Assembly (NCBI RefSeq): GCF_001270495.1
Contig: NZ_LGUR01000018.1
Location: forward strand, 1-13,564
Source: Streptomyces viridochromogenes
Lineage (GTDB): Bacteria > Actinomycetota > Actinomycetes > Streptomycetales > Streptomycetaceae
Reading direction: 5' to 3'
DNA: 13,564 nucleotides
Shown: piece after piece, positions 12,764 to 13,564 of the stretch
Layout: the number at the start of each line of letters is the position of its first letter
How positions within the stretch are numbered: the first letter of the stretch is position 1
Made by a program: the position numbers and the translations under genes
The notes under the pieces: model-generated
Told to the model about the DNA's origin: nothing
Seen by the model: only the letters and a program-made list of their open reading frames with translations
Database searches by the model: none

Positions 12764-12817
12764 CACCCAGTGCCTGCCGCCGCTGAGGTCCGTCTAGCGG
12801 ACACGGAACACTGGGTG
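12764..12817 (-). promoter_or_regulatory. Nested inverted repeats upstream of serB
   Basis: An outer perfect 9-bp pair, CACCCAGTG (12764-12772) and CACTGGGTG (12809-12817), encloses an inner hairpin GTCCG-TCTAG-CGGAC (12788-12802). The outer arm can also fold alone as GGCAC-CCA-GTGCC (12762-12774), so two alternative structures are possible. The element ends 20 bases before the serB start codon. It may be a structured 5' leader or a pair of operator half-sites. No known riboswitch was recognised. Confidence 0.4.
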
Positions 12818-12875
12818 TCGGTCGAGTGGCGCGAGCCTTACGTTCCGGCCACGGCCGCACTTCTGGCCCCGTGGA

Positions 12876-13564
12876 TCAGGAACGGCCCTCCGGCCTTCCC
12901 GGTGGCGGGGGAGGAGGCGGTGGAGGGGGTGGAGGGGGAGGTGGCCCGTCGCCCGCTCCAGACGGCGCCCGGTCCCCACGCCGCCGAGGAGGCCGGGGCG
13001 ACCTCGGCGGCGGCCCGATCGGCCGGACGACCGTGGGGGCGCCGTACATGTCGTCACCACCGGCGGGCGGCGGCTCGGCGGCCTGTGGGTCGCCGGACCG
13101 GTGGTGATGGGGCTGGCGTGCATCGTCGCGCCCCCAGCCCGCATCACGCGCCGGAGCGTCCTCGGGCGCCCGCGCACCCCCGGGAGGCGGCGCCGCGCCG
13201 GGCGGCCGCGCGTCCTCCGGCACGCGCAGATACGGGTTCGTCGCCGGGTTCGGCGGCCGGTACGGAGTGCCGGGCGTGTACGGCCCGGACCGGCTCGCGT
13301 ACGTCGAGGCCCCGGCATCCTCGGCCGTAGGTCCTGTGGGACCCGCAGGACCCGCCGCGCCGTCCGTACTCGCAGTTCCCGAAACTCGGGTTCCACCCGC
13401 CCCAGCGCTCCCCGCCGCACCCACAGCCAACGCCGCCGCCCGCTGCCCAGCCGCCCCGGTAGCGCGGGCCAGCAGCGCCCCCACGGCCCCCCCCCCCGCG
13501 CCCCACACCCCCCCCAGAAACAGCGCCATACCCAGGTTTCCCCCCCGCCCCCCCCCCCCACCCG
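12876..13564 (-). CDS. Gly/Pro-rich membrane-anchored protein, C-terminal part (possibly streptophobe family)
   Basis: The frame runs off the window edge, so the N-terminus is probably missing. An ATG at 13529 exists but may be internal, since the frame stays open beyond it. The visible part begins with a Gly-rich hydrophobic stretch (ALFLGGVWGAGGGAVGALLA), likely the last membrane helix. A low-complexity hydrophilic tail of about 190 residues follows, with YTPGTPYRPPNPATNPYLRVPEDARP and an uninterrupted run of 15 prolines just before the terminal GRPEGRS. The prolines use mixed CCN codons, so the run is not a nucleotide slippage artefact. This pattern recalls the C-terminus of the multi-spanning 'streptophobe' proteins of Streptomyces, which is a weak assignment. 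C homopolymers at 13487-13559 make the first residues unreliable. Confidence 0.5.
   Translation of the reverse strand, partial: GGGGGRGGNLGMALFLGGVWGAGGGAVGALLARATGAAGQRAAALAVGAAGSAGAGGTRVSGTASTDGAAGPAGPTGPTAEDAGASTYASRSGPYTPGTPYRPPNPATNPYLRVPEDARPPGAAPPPGGARAPEDAPARDAGWGRDDARQPHHHRSGDPQAAEPPPAGGDDMYGAPTVVRPIGPPPRSPRPPRRRGDRAPSGAGDGPPPPPPPPPPPPPPPGRPEGRS

Overview
The window looks like chromosomal core DNA of a Streptomyces or close relative. GC is very high, third codon positions are almost all G or C, GTG and TTG starts are common, and terminators mostly lack U-tracts. The gene set is also typical: a DUF3099 protein, an SGM_5486-type micropeptide beside a CynX/NimT-type exporter, a FabG/FabI pair like mycobacterial MabA/InhA, and SerB with two ACT domains. 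I see no phage, plasmid, transposon, CRISPR, rRNA or tRNA sequence.

Layout. 1-261 (+) is the C-terminal end of moaA. 244-468 (-) is a small Cys/His protein. 494-575 (-) looks like a short structured RNA: two hairpins with matching C-rich loops and a U-tract terminator, resembling the actinobacterial 6C RNA. 684-1082 (-) is a DUF3099 membrane protein and 1327-1608 (+) a GlsB/YeaQ/YmgE membrane protein, separated by a divergent control region. 1637-1712 holds what appears to be a dispersed Streptomyces intergenic repeat. 1762-6001 (-) is a probable operon tldD-tldE-tyrS, in which tldD and tldE overlap by ATGA. 6242-7719 (+) is the fatty-acid synthase II pair fabG-fabI, closed by a 17-bp hairpin. 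7882-8238 (+) is a small secreted four-cysteine protein. 8216-8908 (-) is a GntR/FadR-type regulator divergent from the MFS transporter at 8991-10274 (+), which is followed by two one-helix small proteins (10324-10440 and 10631-10837). 10903-11421 (+) is a SixA-type histidine phosphatase, separated by a strong bidirectional hairpin from serB (11535-12743, -). The right edge (12876 to beyond 13564, -) is the C-terminal part of a Gly/Pro-rich membrane-anchored protein, with suspicious C homopolymers at the extreme end.

How the genes work together. Most are housekeeping: molybdopterin synthesis, tyrosyl-tRNA charging, fatty-acid elongation and serine synthesis. TldD and TldE should form one heteromeric zinc protease. 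FabG and FabI catalyse the two reductions of the elongation cycle. The GntR protein probably controls the divergent exporter from an operator between them.

The least expected signals are not protein-coding: (1) the 6C-like RNA downstream of the DUF3099 gene; (2) five exact copies of the 12-bp palindrome CACGCGCGCGTG, all inside genes and read in all three frames; (3) a promoter with a dyad inside its spacer that appears to drive leaderless exporter mRNA; and (4) long inverted repeats in front of tldD and serB.
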